Source: Helicobacter cetorum MIT 00-7128 (lineage in GTDB: Bacteria; Campylobacterota; Campylobacteria; Campylobacterales; Helicobacteraceae). From it: a DNA stretch of 64,000 nt. The stretch spans positions 1 through 64,000 of the forward strand of contig NC_017737.1 of NCBI RefSeq assembly GCF_000259255.1. The letters run 5' to 3'. Of this stretch, positions 10,356-19,819 are shown piece by piece; positions within the stretch are counted from its first letter, which is position 1; every line of letters begins with the position of its first letter. A program made the translations under genes and the position numbers. Under the pieces are notes generated by a model. The model worked only from the letters and a program-made list of their open reading frames with translations. It made no database searches and was not told the origin of the DNA.

Positions 10356-10994
10356 ATGCTAGGTATGAATATGCACACTAGAGGGATTGATACCGATTTA
10401 ATTGTTGCGCTTAAGGACATTTCGCTATCTATGTTTAGAAAGGGATTCTTTGGGCTTTATCAAGGCTCTATATCCGCACGAATTGGCGCTAATCAGTTTA
10501 TTATCAATAAAAGAGAGGCGGTGTTTGACCACCTTAATGAAAATACTTTGATTGTTTTGCATGATAAGGTGGATTATCGTTGGAGAGAGGCTAGTATTGA
10601 TTCATCAATTCATGCAAGCGTCTATGAGGAATTTTTGGACGCTAAATTCATTGCCTATGCACGACCACCTTATAGCCTAGCATATTCCTTAAGACATGAT
10701 AAATTATTGCCTATGGATTATTTGGGGCATAGATTCTTGGGTGAAGTTGTGCCTATCTATCACCCTAGAGATTATGATAATTGGTATGAAAGGGCTAATA
10801 TTGAGATTTTGCGCCAATTACAAGAGAGTGGAAAATTTTTTGTTTTTATTAAAGGTTGTGGGATTTTTGCTTATCATAGAGAATTGCATGGGCTTATGGA
10901 GATTTTTGACTTGATTGAAAATTCATGTAAGGTTCTAAGACTAGGCGATTTAATGGATTGCTGTTATAATGATGATGAGCGCTTTAATATTTAA
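10356..10994 (+). CDS. class II aldolase/adducin-fold protein lacking zinc ligands
   Basis: The 212-residue product resembles class II aldolase/adducin N-terminal domain proteins: a phosphate-binding GxxSxR-type loop (YQGSISAR, residues near 35), an HASVY segment and a C-terminal helix. In true aldolases such as fuculose-phosphate aldolase, an HxH pair follows the AVY-type helix and a further His sits in an NHG motif. Here the equivalent positions read ARPPYSLAYS and IKGCGIFAYH, so the zinc-binding His residues appear missing. I infer a non-catalytic, adducin-like or altered role. The start is uncertain; ATGs at 10356 and 10371 are alternatives with no strong Shine-Dalgarno. It follows hrcA divergently. 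Confidence 0.75.
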   Translation: MLGMNMHTRGIDTDLIVALKDISLSMFRKGFFGLYQGSISARIGANQFIINKREAVFDHLNENTLIVLHDKVDYRWREASIDSSIHASVYEEFLDAKFIAYARPPYSLAYSLRHDKLLPMDYLGHRFLGEVVPIYHPRDYDNWYERANIEILRQLQESGKFFVFIKGCGIFAYHRELHGLMEIFDLIENSCKVLRLGDLMDCCYNDDERFNI

Positions 10995-11008
10995 ATAAGG
11001 AAAGTTTG

Positions 11009-11320
11009 ATGTATATTAACGCTAATTCTTATATGCCTAATTTCACGCAACTTCAAACGCTTAATGATGTTAATAGTGATAGTCGCATTTTAGATAGGAG
11101 TCAAGTAGAGCAAGATTTGCAACAAACAAGCGCTCAAGACGGATTTTCTTCAACTAATGCTGAAAATACACCAAACTTTGATAGATTGCAAACTTTAGAA
11201 ACTATCAATAATGATGGGAGTATTCAAGATAAGTCTTTAGTAGAACCCACACTTTTAGACTCTAAGGGGGAAAATGTGGAGCAAATCTATAATAAACCCC
11301 ATTTAGATATTTATGCTTAA
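11009..11320 (+). CDS. small protein with an internal duplication, function unknown
   Basis: I do not recognise this 103-residue protein. It contains two copies of a roughly 30-residue unit: MPNFTQLQTLNDVNSDSRIL then SQVEQDL, and TPNFDRLQTLETINNDGSIQ then SLVEPTL. It has no signal peptide or membrane segment and looks hydrophilic and mostly disordered. I chose the ATG at 11009, preceded by AAGGAAAG, over the TTG one codon upstream. It starts 15 nt after the aldolase-like gene, so the two are probably co-transcribed. Confidence 0.7.
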   Translation: MYINANSYMPNFTQLQTLNDVNSDSRILDRSQVEQDLQQTSAQDGFSSTNAENTPNFDRLQTLETINNDGSIQDKSLVEPTLLDSKGENVEQIYNKPHLDIYA

Positions 11321-11377
11321 GTCCATTAAGTGCTAATTAAGGCATGTTATTTTATAATCTCGTTTTTGCTTTTAAAA

Positions 11378-11454
<77 letters not shown>

Positions 11455-11475
11455 TTCTTTTACAATCCTTTGTTT

Positions 11476-11551
11476 GGGGAATTAGCTCAGCTGGGAGAGC
11501 GCCTGCTTTGCACGCAGGAGGTCAGCGGTTCGATCCCGCTATTCTCCACCA
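11476..11551 (+). tRNA. tRNA-Ala (TGC)
   Basis: A 76-nt cloverleaf with acceptor GGGGAAT / ATTCTCC (one G-T pair), D-arm TAGCTCAGCTGGGAGAGC, anticodon loop TTTGCAC (anticodon TGC), T-arm GGTTCGATCCC and encoded CCA. It follows tRNA-Ile and is the boundary to an accessory nuclease-helicase gene read from the other strand. Confidence 0.97.
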
Positions 11552-11642
11552 TTATCTTATTTGCCTTTGTTTATTTTTTCATTTGAATATTTATAGATGC
11601 ATACTGCATAATAATTTTTATTTTTAATTAAAACTTATAGTA

Positions 11643-13153
11643 TTAGTTGGCATTGTTTAAAATGGACAAACACCTATTGAGTAACTCTTGGTTATTTAAT
11701 AAAATGAGATGGATTTTATTTCTAGCCCGTGTAAGATTTTGGAATAGCATTTTTATGGGGTGATAATAAGTTCTAGCATTGTAACCTAATTTGTTATTTT
11801 TGTTATAATGGAAGTACTCGTCTATAACCACACACACTTGGTTAAACTCTTGCCCTATTACTTCATGGGCTTTTTTGGCAATGTTGTGCAACATATATTC
11901 TTTATGCCTTTCTTTGTTGATTTGTGAGGGGGTAAAGTGTAAAATTTCCCAATTGTATTCGTGGAGTATTTCTAAGTAGGCTCTTACATCTTTATTACTA
12001 TTAAAATAGGTTATTTCAATATCATCTTTATTTATTTTTTGTTTATCGCTTTGGCAATTTTCTTTTTTGTCAAATAGCATTTTAATGAAAGTGGCTATGC
12101 TTGGGTTGGTTCTTATTTTGTTAGTTAAGTTATATTTTATAATAGATGTAGATGGCAGGTAGATGGCAGATTGTTAATTATTTGTGGTATGTTCCTATCT
12201 ATCTCTTGTGTAGATAGCGTCTGTGTTTCGTCGTAAGAAAAGATGCATTTTTTATTGTGTTTTTTAATTGCGTCTATAATCTCATCCAATTGATTACGAT
12301 ATATTCTTTGAGTTTCGTCTATGATAATTAGATCATAAGAATATAAGTTTTTTACGAAACAGTCTTTGATACCGATAATTTCCCATTTATCTTGCTTATC
12401 TATTGTCTCATGCCCTTTATTCAAATTTCCACAATGAATAACCAATACTTTCTTATTATTTTTTATAGCTTTTTTAGCTATATCATAAGTCAATAGGGTT
12501 TTACCTGTGCCAGCTTTACCTGTAATGCTGAAAAAAAGAGTAGATGGGCTTTTTTCTATTGCTTGAAGAATGTCTTTTTGTATCGTTTGTTGGCGGTCTG
12601 TCAGAAAATACTTATTTTCTAAAAATTTTTCCGTATCATTGAAGGGTGAGACCAAATAATTAGAAGGCTTAAACAATGCATCAATATTGTCTATATGCTG
12701 GAGTTCTTGATTGATTAGGTGCTCTATTAAATTCTCAAAGTTTATTTTTTCTGTTATGTCGTTTGAGTTTAGGTAATATAATTGGCCATCACTACTTGTA
12801 AAGGTATAGCAATGGATTGTTTTACCTAGGGAGCCAAGATAGTATTTATTTCTTATGAGTTGTTCTTGAATTTTTTCTTCTGATTGTTGCTCTTTTAGTT
12901 CTATATTGATAATACAATTTTCTCCAAAGCGCAATAAATCAAATTCTTTACTTATTTGTGGGATTATATACCCGACATAAAAATGGTGTAAGATTGTTTG
13001 ATTGGAGTTTAGCGCTTGAATCAAATTTTTTAAACTTTCAATTTCATGATTTTTGATAGCTTGTATGCCATGATGATTTAAGAAATTTTTATAAGAGTTT
13101 TCATCTAAAGTATCAAATGCTTGTGCTAGAGATAAGAGATTGATAGGTTTCAA
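11643..13153 (-). pseudogene. nuclease-helicase (DUF2075-like), broken by an 11-bp duplication
   Basis: Two frames on the minus strand (13153-12137 and 12080-11643) are one gene. The first part (338 residues, TTG start with AAAGGAA) has a PD-(D/E)xK-like nuclease motif, Asp72 with IELK (Glu85, Lys87), then Walker A GKAGTGKT (212-219) and Walker B LIIIDETQR. The second part carries the helicase C-terminal signature LTRARNKIHLILL. A perfect tandem copy of an 11-bp unit at 12148-12169 shifts the frame; removing one copy gives an open frame of exactly 500 codons joining both. Nuclease-helicase fusions of this sort are frequent in phage-defence loci, so a defence role is inferred. It lies next to tRNA genes, a usual landing site of accessory DNA. 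Confidence 0.85.
12148..12169 (-). repeat. perfect 11-bp tandem duplication
   Basis: The plus-strand unit GTAGATGGCAG is present twice in a row without mismatch. As 11 is not a multiple of three, it frameshifts the nuclease-helicase gene. Such short perfect duplications arise by slippage and can be lost the same way. Confidence 0.95.
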
Positions 13154-13394
13154 ATTATTCCTTTTTGATTATTTGTTATCAAAGACTTAAGCTATGAATT
13201 ATTATTCTCTATTTACAAGCTAAATAATTAGATAATAGATTTATAATTAATTTATATTAAAGTATTATTGGATTTTTTGCGTATTTCTCTTATAAAGCTG
13301 TCTTTATACTAAAACCTCATGCTTAAAAACTTAAAGGCTTAATTAGAGATTTTAGGTTAAACTACCCTTAAAAACTTTATTGTGAGTAAAAGGC

Positions 13395-14294
13395 ATGCGT
13401 AACACGATTTTATTTGGCATTTTAATGATGTTCTTGGCTAATTTATGCTTTGGTGTGATGAGTGCGTTTGTTAAAATCACAGCCGACTATTTTTCCCCTA
13501 TGGAAAATGTGTTTTATCGCTCTGTTTCTATGCTGTTATTATTGCTACTTATTTATCCTTTCAAGCCCTATCGTTTGAAGAGTTACAAAAAAGGCGGTTT
13601 TAGAAAGCTTGCTTTTAGGGTTATTGTGGGGGGCTTAGCTATGCTTGCGTTTTTTTATAATATTGAAAAAATTTCACTTGGCACAGCGACAGCATTTTCA
13701 CAAAGCGCACCCATTTATACGGTGCTACTCTCTTATTTTCTCTTGAAAGAAAAGCTAAGAATGAGTGCGTTAATTTCAGCTTGTATAGGGTTAGTGGGAG
13801 TGGTCTTAATCTCAAATCCAAGCGTTGAGAATATAGGGGTTTTTGAAATTCTTATGGGAATTTTAAGTGGGGTATTTGTGGCTTTGGCGTATGTAACTTT
13901 GAGAGATTTAAGGGAGTATTATGACAAACAAGCCGTGATTTTAGCGTTCGCCTTTGGCATGAGTTTGTTAGGATTAGTGGGCATGTTTATTGATATTCCC
14001 TTTTTATCTAATGGTATCCATACGCCTAGGTTAGAAGATGTTTTATGGATTTTTTTAATGGGAATTAGTGGGACTTTAGGGCAATACTTTTTGACTTATG
14101 CCTACATGAATGCTCCCGCTGGCATCATCGCCCCTATTGAATACACCCGCATTCTTTGGGGGCTATTATTAGGGCTGTATTTAGGCGATAAATTTTTAGA
14201 TTTTAAAAGCTCTTTAGGGGTTCTACTCATTTTATTTTCTGGTTTGCTTATTGCTTTACCCGCTCTTTTAAAAGAATTAAGAAGTTTTAAATAA
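13395..14294 (+). CDS. EamA/DMT family transporter
   Basis: The 299-residue protein has ten predicted membrane helices in two repeated EamA halves, typical of the drug/metabolite transporter superfamily. Characteristic segments are NLCFGVMSAFVKI in helix 1, GTATAFSQSAPIYTVLLSY in helix 4 and APIEYTRILWGLLLG in the second half. The substrate cannot be read from sequence; relatives export amino acids, nucleosides or other metabolites. It overlaps the start of the next membrane protein by 1 nt, forming an operon with it, a DUF507 protein and carA, an order that recalls H. pylori HP1234-HP1237. Confidence 0.88.
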   Translation: MRNTILFGILMMFLANLCFGVMSAFVKITADYFSPMENVFYRSVSMLLLLLLIYPFKPYRLKSYKKGGFRKLAFRVIVGGLAMLAFFYNIEKISLGTATAFSQSAPIYTVLLSYFLLKEKLRMSALISACIGLVGVVLISNPSVENIGVFEILMGILSGVFVALAYVTLRDLREYYDKQAVILAFAFGMSLLGLVGMFIDIPFLSNGIHTPRLEDVLWIFLMGISGTLGQYFLTYAYMNAPAGIIAPIEYTRILWGLLLGLYLGDKFLDFKSSLGVLLILFSGLLIALPALLKELRSFK

Positions 14295-15538
14295 TGCAAC
14301 TAAGCCCTTTACAAAGCACGCTTCTTTACTTTCGCTACTTTATCTACCCTAAGAAAAAAATAAGAAGCTTTGATTTGAGCGACTTAAGCTTTGTGCCACT
14401 AGCTATGGGGGTTTTAGCCTTAGGGCTATTGATGAGTAATGAAATTTCTATTAGCTATAACGAAGCTAAGGACTTTTTTTATAACAATGCATGGTTTATT
14501 AAAATCGCTCAAAAAAGCACTGAAATTTTTGGGCAAAATGATTTGGCTCTAAGACTACCCTTTTTGCTTTCTCATCTTATCAACATGCTTTTAATTTATC
14601 TCATAGGGCGAAAGATTTTAAAAAAACCCAAAGACGCTCTTTATGCTACTTTAACTTACGCCTTATTGCCTGGGGCTAATCTCTTTGCGATTTTATTAGT
14701 TAAAAGTGTGTTTGTGCTTAATCTTGGGCTTTTAGTGAGCTACTTATTTGTAAAATCTCAAAAAATCCCCTATCTTAGCATTCTCTTATGTGTGTTTATA
14801 GATAGTGCGTTTATAACGCTTTTTTTGGGCTTAGGGGCTTATGCTTTAAGAATGCGTTATTTTAAAAGCGCTTTTTTTGCCCTTGTATGCTTACTAGCAA
14901 ATCTCATTCTTTTTAATAATAGTTTTAGGGGAATGCCTAGTGGGCATTTTATAGACACTTGTTTAGAACTTATGCTTTTGTATTCACCCCTATTTTTTGT
15001 CTATTACCCCTATGTGATTTATAAAACCCTTTTTTCTAAAGAGCCGTCTTTGCTTGCATTTATTAGTGCAAGCGCTTGGCTTTTTCCTTTGCTTTTAAGC
15101 GTGCGCCAAGAAATAGATTTAAAAACTTTTGCCCCCTTAGCCTTAGTAGGCTTACCCTTATTTACTCAAGGCATGCTAAGTATTCTTAGAGTGCGTTTAA
15201 AGGAATTTAGAGGGCGGTATTATTTACGCATTTTTAGCTTGTATCTTCTAATGCTTACCGAAACGCTATTTTTATGGGGGAGCAAGGTTTCTAATGCCAA
15301 TGAAAGGTTATTAAATCGGCATTTCTTAGCTAAAGAAATCGCAACAGCCCTTCAAGCAAGGGGTATTCATCAAGTTCGCATTGATGATAAACAGCTGGCT
15401 CTAAGGCTTAAATTTTATGGCATTAAAGAGGGAGGGCGCTTAATCCTTGTTGATACCAAAATTTCCAAAAAACGCCCTGATATTGAAATTATCTATGCGG
15501 ATAAAATCTTGCAATCTTATAGTTTAATGCGCCAATAA
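14294..15538 (+). CDS. multi-pass membrane protein, GT-C glycosyltransferase-like
   Basis: The 414-residue product has about ten hydrophobic helices and a soluble C-terminal tail of about 90 residues. An early loop carries SYNEAKDFFYNNAWF and NDLALRLPFLLSHL, which resembles the first periplasmic loop and ALRLP motif of ArnT/PMT-type GT-C glycosyltransferases, with Glu as the possible catalytic acid. The match is partial, so a polyprenyl-phosphate-dependent glycosyltransferase role is inference. It overlaps the transporter gene by 1 nt and is followed by a 190-nt gap. Confidence 0.65.
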   Translation: MQLSPLQSTLLYFRYFIYPKKKIRSFDLSDLSFVPLAMGVLALGLLMSNEISISYNEAKDFFYNNAWFIKIAQKSTEIFGQNDLALRLPFLLSHLINMLLIYLIGRKILKKPKDALYATLTYALLPGANLFAILLVKSVFVLNLGLLVSYLFVKSQKIPYLSILLCVFIDSAFITLFLGLGAYALRMRYFKSAFFALVCLLANLILFNNSFRGMPSGHFIDTCLELMLLYSPLFFVYYPYVIYKTLFSKEPSLLAFISASAWLFPLLLSVRQEIDLKTFAPLALVGLPLFTQGMLSILRVRLKEFRGRYYLRIFSLYLLMLTETLFLWGSKVSNANERLLNRHFLAKEIATALQARGIHQVRIDDKQLALRLKFYGIKEGGRLILVDTKISKKRPDIEIIYADKILQSYSLMRQ

Positions 15539-15730
15539 TAATCAATCAGATGTCTTTTTAATCAATAACGATAGCTAAGGATTTTCAAAACAAATGGCTT
15601 ATTTTAAATATTTTCCTTATAAGCAACTAAAAATACTTTTATTTTCATTAAAAAACTTGCTTTAACAAGCATTTTATCTAAAAGGCGCTACAATAACTCC
15701 AACTAAATATATAAATGTGTGAGAAATAGC

Positions 15731-16282
15731 ATGAGACTAAAACCTATCCATGTGGCGCATGTAGTAAATAAAATTACTAATGAATTTATGCGCTCAAATT
15801 TATTAGAACTTAGAACCTCTCAAGAGGTGTTTTCTGAATTGGTGCGTGAGATTTTAGATGCTAGTGTTAAAACAGAAAATGCCATAGATGAGCAAGCACG
15901 AGAACTTTTAGAAGAAAACACTGATGAAATAGAATTTATGCGGATGGACGAAAGGCAACTCTTTTGGATGATTAAAAGACAAATCGCTCAAAAAGAAGGC
16001 TTTCATTTATCTTGGGAAGATAGGTGCAATGATTTATCGCACCAAATTTTAAATAAAATCCTAGATGAAGATTTGATTATGTTTAGCGTGAGTGAAAATT
16101 TGATTAGAAATTTGATTTACAAATCCATTGACACCTACTCTAAGATGTATGAGAGCATTGAAAGCGAAGTGCATGAAAAAATCAAACATTACAAACGCAA
16201 ACTGCCCGTAGGAAGTAATGAATACGAGCTAGTGTTTGAAAGGCTGTATGAAGAAGAGTTAAGGCGTAAAGGCTTTTTATAA
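15731..16282 (+). CDS. DUF507 family protein
   Basis: The 183-residue, charged, helical protein matches the DUF507 family found in Epsilonproteobacteria and Aquificae; function unknown. No signal or membrane segment is seen. I prefer the ATG at 15731 (MRLKPIHVAHVV) to the GTG at 15719 because the family begins there; the support for either start is modest. Its stop codon overlaps the carA start (TAATG), so translation is coupled to carA. Confidence 0.8.
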   Translation: MRLKPIHVAHVVNKITNEFMRSNLLELRTSQEVFSELVREILDASVKTENAIDEQARELLEENTDEIEFMRMDERQLFWMIKRQIAQKEGFHLSWEDRCNDLSHQILNKILDEDLIMFSVSENLIRNLIYKSIDTYSKMYESIESEVHEKIKHYKRKLPVGSNEYELVFERLYEEELRRKGFL

Positions 16283-17408
16283 TGGTCTCTCTCTACTTAG
16301 AAAACGGGCTTTTTTTACAAGCTCAAAGTTTTGGGGCTAGTGGCACTCAAATAGGAGAGCTTGTTTTTAACACTTCTATGAGTGGCTATCAAGAAGTCAT
16401 CAGCGACCCTAGCTATAAAGGGCAATTTGTGATTTTTAGCATGCCAGAAATTGGGATTGTAGGCACTAATGTTAAAGATGATGAATCCCCTTTTTGTTGT
16501 GCGGGTATTTTGGTGCGTCATTACAACGATTTTTTTCTAACGCAAGGGCAAATCTTAGCTTAAGTTCTTATTTGAAAGAGCGAAATGTTTTGGGCATTAG
16601 TGGCATTGACACAAGAAGTTTGATAAAAACCTTACGCAACAATGGGTGCTTGATGATGGTAGCTTCCACTATAGAGCATGACAAAAACAAGCTTAAAGAG
16701 ATTCTAAAAAACGCTCCTAAAATTTCTCACACCCCTTTAGTAGAAAGCGTTTCTACGCAAAAAATCAAAACGCATAAGCACACCACTTTTGATTTCAAAA
16801 CCTTAGATTACAAGCCTTTTGATGAAAAAATGCCGCATAAAACTATCGCTGTGCTAGACTTTGGGGCTAAGGGTAATATCTTAAACGAGCTTCAAAGCGT
16901 AGGGCTAAAAGCTCTCATTTATCCGCATAACACTCAAGCAACAGAACTCATCAAAGCCTATGAAAAAAAAGTTATTAATGGTATTTTTCTCTCTAACGGG
17001 CCGGGAGACCCCTTAAGCCTAAAACAAGAAATTGAAGAAATCAAGCAACTTATTGAAGCAAAAATCCCTATGTTTGGCATTTGTTTAGGGCATCAATTAC
17101 TCTCTATCGCACAAGGCTATCCTACCTATAAGCTAAAATTTGGTCATCATGGAAGCAACCACCCCGTTAAAAACCTAGAAACAAACGCCATTGAAATCAC
17201 CGCACAAAACCACAACTATTGCGTGCCTGAAGAGATTAAGCAAATCGCTGTTATCACACACCGCAATCTTTTTGACAATACCATTGAAGGCGTGCGTTAT
17301 ATTAACGCTCCTATCATTTCTGTCCAGCACCACCCAGAGAGTAGCCCTGGCCCCAAAGAGAGCCATTATATTTTTAAGGAATTTGTGAAGCTATTAGAGA
17401 AGTTTTAG
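16282..17408 (+). pseudogene. carA: carbamoyl-phosphate synthase small chain, frameshifted
   Basis: CarA is the glutaminase subunit that feeds ammonia to CarB for arginine and pyrimidine synthesis. The first 93-codon frame holds LFLQAQSFG, FNTSMSGYQEV and DPSYKGQ; the second holds SGIDTRSLIKTL, the glutaminase nucleophile in GICLGHQL and HHPESSPGP. The frames meet at a T7 run (16530-16536): with T8 the protein would read HYNDFFSNARANLSLSSYLK without a break and be 375 residues, the normal size. As found it lacks one T. This may be a sequencing error, a strain mutation, or slippage; loss of CarA would make the cell need arginine and uracil. All catalytic motifs are otherwise intact. Confidence 0.93.
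16530..16536 (+). repeat. T7 tract at the carA frameshift
   Basis: Seven consecutive T; eight would restore the carA reading frame. Homopolymers of this length are modest slippage sites and also common places for sequencing error. Confidence 0.8.
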
Positions 17409-17422
17409 GGGAATAGAGAGTT

Positions 17423-18877
17423 TTGAGTGGCTGTAAATATTGTAAAGAGACAAAGCAAGAGTCATTTGAGCACCAAAAGCACCAATTAGAGATTTATAAG
17501 GTTCTTAAAGAAGAGCAAGACAGATGGACTTATAACTTTCAAGGAATCTATCTCCAAGCTTTAAGCGTTCTTATTTTTGCTCCCTTAGGAGTATTGTGGT
17601 TTTTATGGACAAATGCTGATAAAATGAGTTTAGAGACAATCTATTTTGTCATAGAAATGGTGCTTATTTTTATTGTTGGATTTGGAAGTTCAGCTACAAG
17701 CAAGTCTGCACGAACTTTAAGGATTAGATTCTATACTCGCTATGAGACTTTACAAACATGTCTAAAAAATCCTAAATTAAGTTTAAAAGATTTACTTGCT
17801 AAGGAAGAAAAAAATAATCAAAGAAGAATGAATAGCAAAGTAGCATTCAAACAAGGCGAAAAACAAACAATAAATCAAACGAGCATGATGCTCTATCAAA
17901 AATGGATTTCTGATTTCATTATCTTGCCAATATTGATTATGGCAACATACTTTTTGCCCCTTGTAGCATGGCTTAAATTAAATACCGACTTGAATACAGC
18001 ACTTACAATGTTTGTCATTAATTCGCTTATTATGACCACCATTTTTATAGCTAACACACTTCATATGACCACCAACAAACCGTTTTTCCTTGGAGCTTAT
18101 TTGCTCATACTTACACCTATTATCATAAAATTAGAATTTTTAAATGCCACAAGTTGTGGCTAGACTCTATGGCTAGGATTAGCATGTTCTCTAGGATTTT
18201 TTCTCTTTTCATTACCTTTTATTCTTCAGAGCCCTATAAAAGTTCAAGATTTAATCCAAGAGTGCTTTTCAAGATTATTAGAGCCCAAAACACTATGGTT
18301 TATAGCATTCCTTGTTTCTTGCGTGTTAATAACAATGCTTGTGTTTAATGCTCCATTAGAGGACAATAAGTTAGATGGTTATATAAATTGTTATATAACT
18401 TATATAAAGATAATTGTGAGTATGTGTGGCTCAATTTTTCTATACTTTCTCATTCTTAAGAAGTTCCCTAACATAAAAGAGTGTCTTACCAAATCATTAA
18501 TACTAGTTTGTTTGTTTGGTTTTTTTCTGTTAAATGTAAACAACTATTCTATCATGGAAAAGCCTAAGCCTATTATTTTATTTGTCTTATTTGCCATAAT
18601 ATGGTTTGTTCTCTTTTGCTGTTTCGTGTCTAAGGCGGTTAAAAATAATAAAATTGCTTTTATAATGCTTTGTCTCCTTTGTATTGGCTCTTTGATAGCT
18701 TGTTTCATCTTTAGCAATGAGATTGTAGAGTCGCTTGCTGGCAAAGGATTATTTAAAATAACGAGCGATGAATGGAATAATCTTATTAAAGCTATAAAAG
18801 AAGTTCTTAATATTATCTTTGATTTCACCACTGAAAAATCCCAGCAAATTTGCTGCAAAGTTCCACAAAACATATAA
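17423..18877 (+). pseudogene. multi-pass membrane protein interrupted by an in-frame amber codon
   Basis: I do not recognise this protein. The first 246 codons (TTG start) give an N-terminal CxxC (CKYC), two membrane helices, a charged loop and more helices. A TAG at 18161-18163 stops it, but the same frame stays open after it, with 53 codons of hydrophobic sequence and no start codon before a GTG at 18323, then on to 18877. Read through, the product would be 485 codons with a uniform membrane character. That pattern fits a single nonsense mutation in one gene better than two genes. It opens an AT-rich island between carA and maf. A separate downstream gene starting at 18323 cannot be fully excluded. 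Confidence 0.7.
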
Positions 18878-19143
18878 TCTCACACCCCCCTTACCCCCTT
18901 CAACAAATCCTAAAACCTAGGTTTTCAACTTAAAATCTAGTTAATTGCAACCAAAATACCCTTAAAAATTTCTAAGTTCTAAATTTATAGCACAAACTCA
19001 AATTATCACTTAAAAATTCCTAAAAAATTGATTATAATACACATAATTAAAAGGTATGTTTAGTTATCAAAGGCTCATCCCACAACCAAATAATCATAAA
19101 AAGCCTTATAAACTCAACCAAAATTGATAGTTAGGAACTTAAT

Positions 19144-19512
19144 GTGCAACCCATATGGAAATTTTTAATCCCCCAATTAACTTTTAAAAATATTGTCATA
19201 GCAATTTTATTTATTGCAGTCATTGTCTTAAGCATTTGCTTTTTTATCTTTTATAAAAATGCGCTCATAGAAAGAGAAACTTGCAAAATAGGCGTAGATT
19301 TGCAAAATGAGGCTCTAAAAAAGCAAGAATTAGATGTTAAAACCTATAACAAAGAGCATTCTAAAACCGAGCAACAAATCGCCAAAAAGTATTCTAAAGC
19401 CCAGAAAGACAAGCAAGTTGAGAAAGCAACTAAAGACGCTACCCCTACAGATAAAGAGCTCAAAAAAGTTGAAAATCTCATTGAGACTTTTAAAAAAGAA
19501 GAAAAGAAATAA
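19144..19512 (+). CDS. membrane-anchored coiled-coil protein (possible i-spanin-like)
   Basis: The 122-residue product has one N-terminal membrane helix (about residues 16-36) and then a Lys/Glu-rich helix likely to form a coiled coil in the periplasm. It starts with GTG, preceded by TAGGAA. It is followed 22 nt later by a small lipoprotein gene. A type II membrane coiled-coil protein next to a small lipoprotein is the layout of phage Rz/Rz1 spanins, which fuse inner and outer membranes at lysis. No sequence identity to a known spanin is claimed. A TATAAT box at 19033-19038 may serve both genes. Confidence 0.55.
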   Translation: MQPIWKFLIPQLTFKNIVIAILFIAVIVLSICFFIFYKNALIERETCKIGVDLQNEALKKQELDVKTYNKEHSKTEQQIAKKYSKAQKDKQVEKATKDATPTDKELKKVENLIETFKKEEKK

Positions 19513-19533
19513 TGCTTTTTAAAAGGATTTGCC

Positions 19534-19773
19534 ATGCTTAAAACCACCTTTCTTTCTCTAACTGCTCTCTTGGCTCTTTCTGGGTGCTACAGAGTGTATA
19601 AACCGGTATATATCCCTACAAAATGTGAAATTGAAATGCCTAAACGCCCCGAACTCGCCCACACAGAGATTGATAAAAACTTAGAGGCTCTACTTGTTTA
19701 TACAGAGACTTTGGAAAAAGACTTAGAATTTTGTATTAAAGGCACTTCGCCAAGCGCAAATAAAAAGAAGTGA
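19534..19773 (+). CDS. small lipoprotein (possible o-spanin-like)
   Basis: The 79-residue product has a clear lipoprotein signal peptide, with lipobox LALSGC and acylated Cys18, followed by YRVYKPVYIPTKCEIEMPKR and a helical tail. It is preceded by AAAAGGA. The mature chain of about 60 residues with a Pro-containing start resembles Rz1-type lipoproteins and lies just downstream of a membrane coiled-coil protein. Alternatively it is a conjugation- or phage-derived lipoprotein of unknown use. Confidence 0.6.
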   Translation: MLKTTFLSLTALLALSGCYRVYKPVYIPTKCEIEMPKRPELAHTEIDKNLEALLVYTETLEKDLEFCIKGTSPSANKKK

Positions 19774-19819
19774 AAAGTTTAGAGTTTAGTTTTTGCTAAC
19801 TCTAAATTTTCTCTAAAAG

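Noticed and set aside
11552-13200. A tRNA-integrated island with attachment repeats
   Set aside because: The broken nuclease-helicase does lie next to tRNA-Ala, but I could not find a repeat of the tRNA 3' end at the far side and there is no integrase.
18154-18348. A 64-codon frame between the two halves of the membrane protein
   Set aside because: It overlaps the open in-frame continuation and has low-complexity content without a ribosome site; the interrupted-gene reading explains the stretch better.
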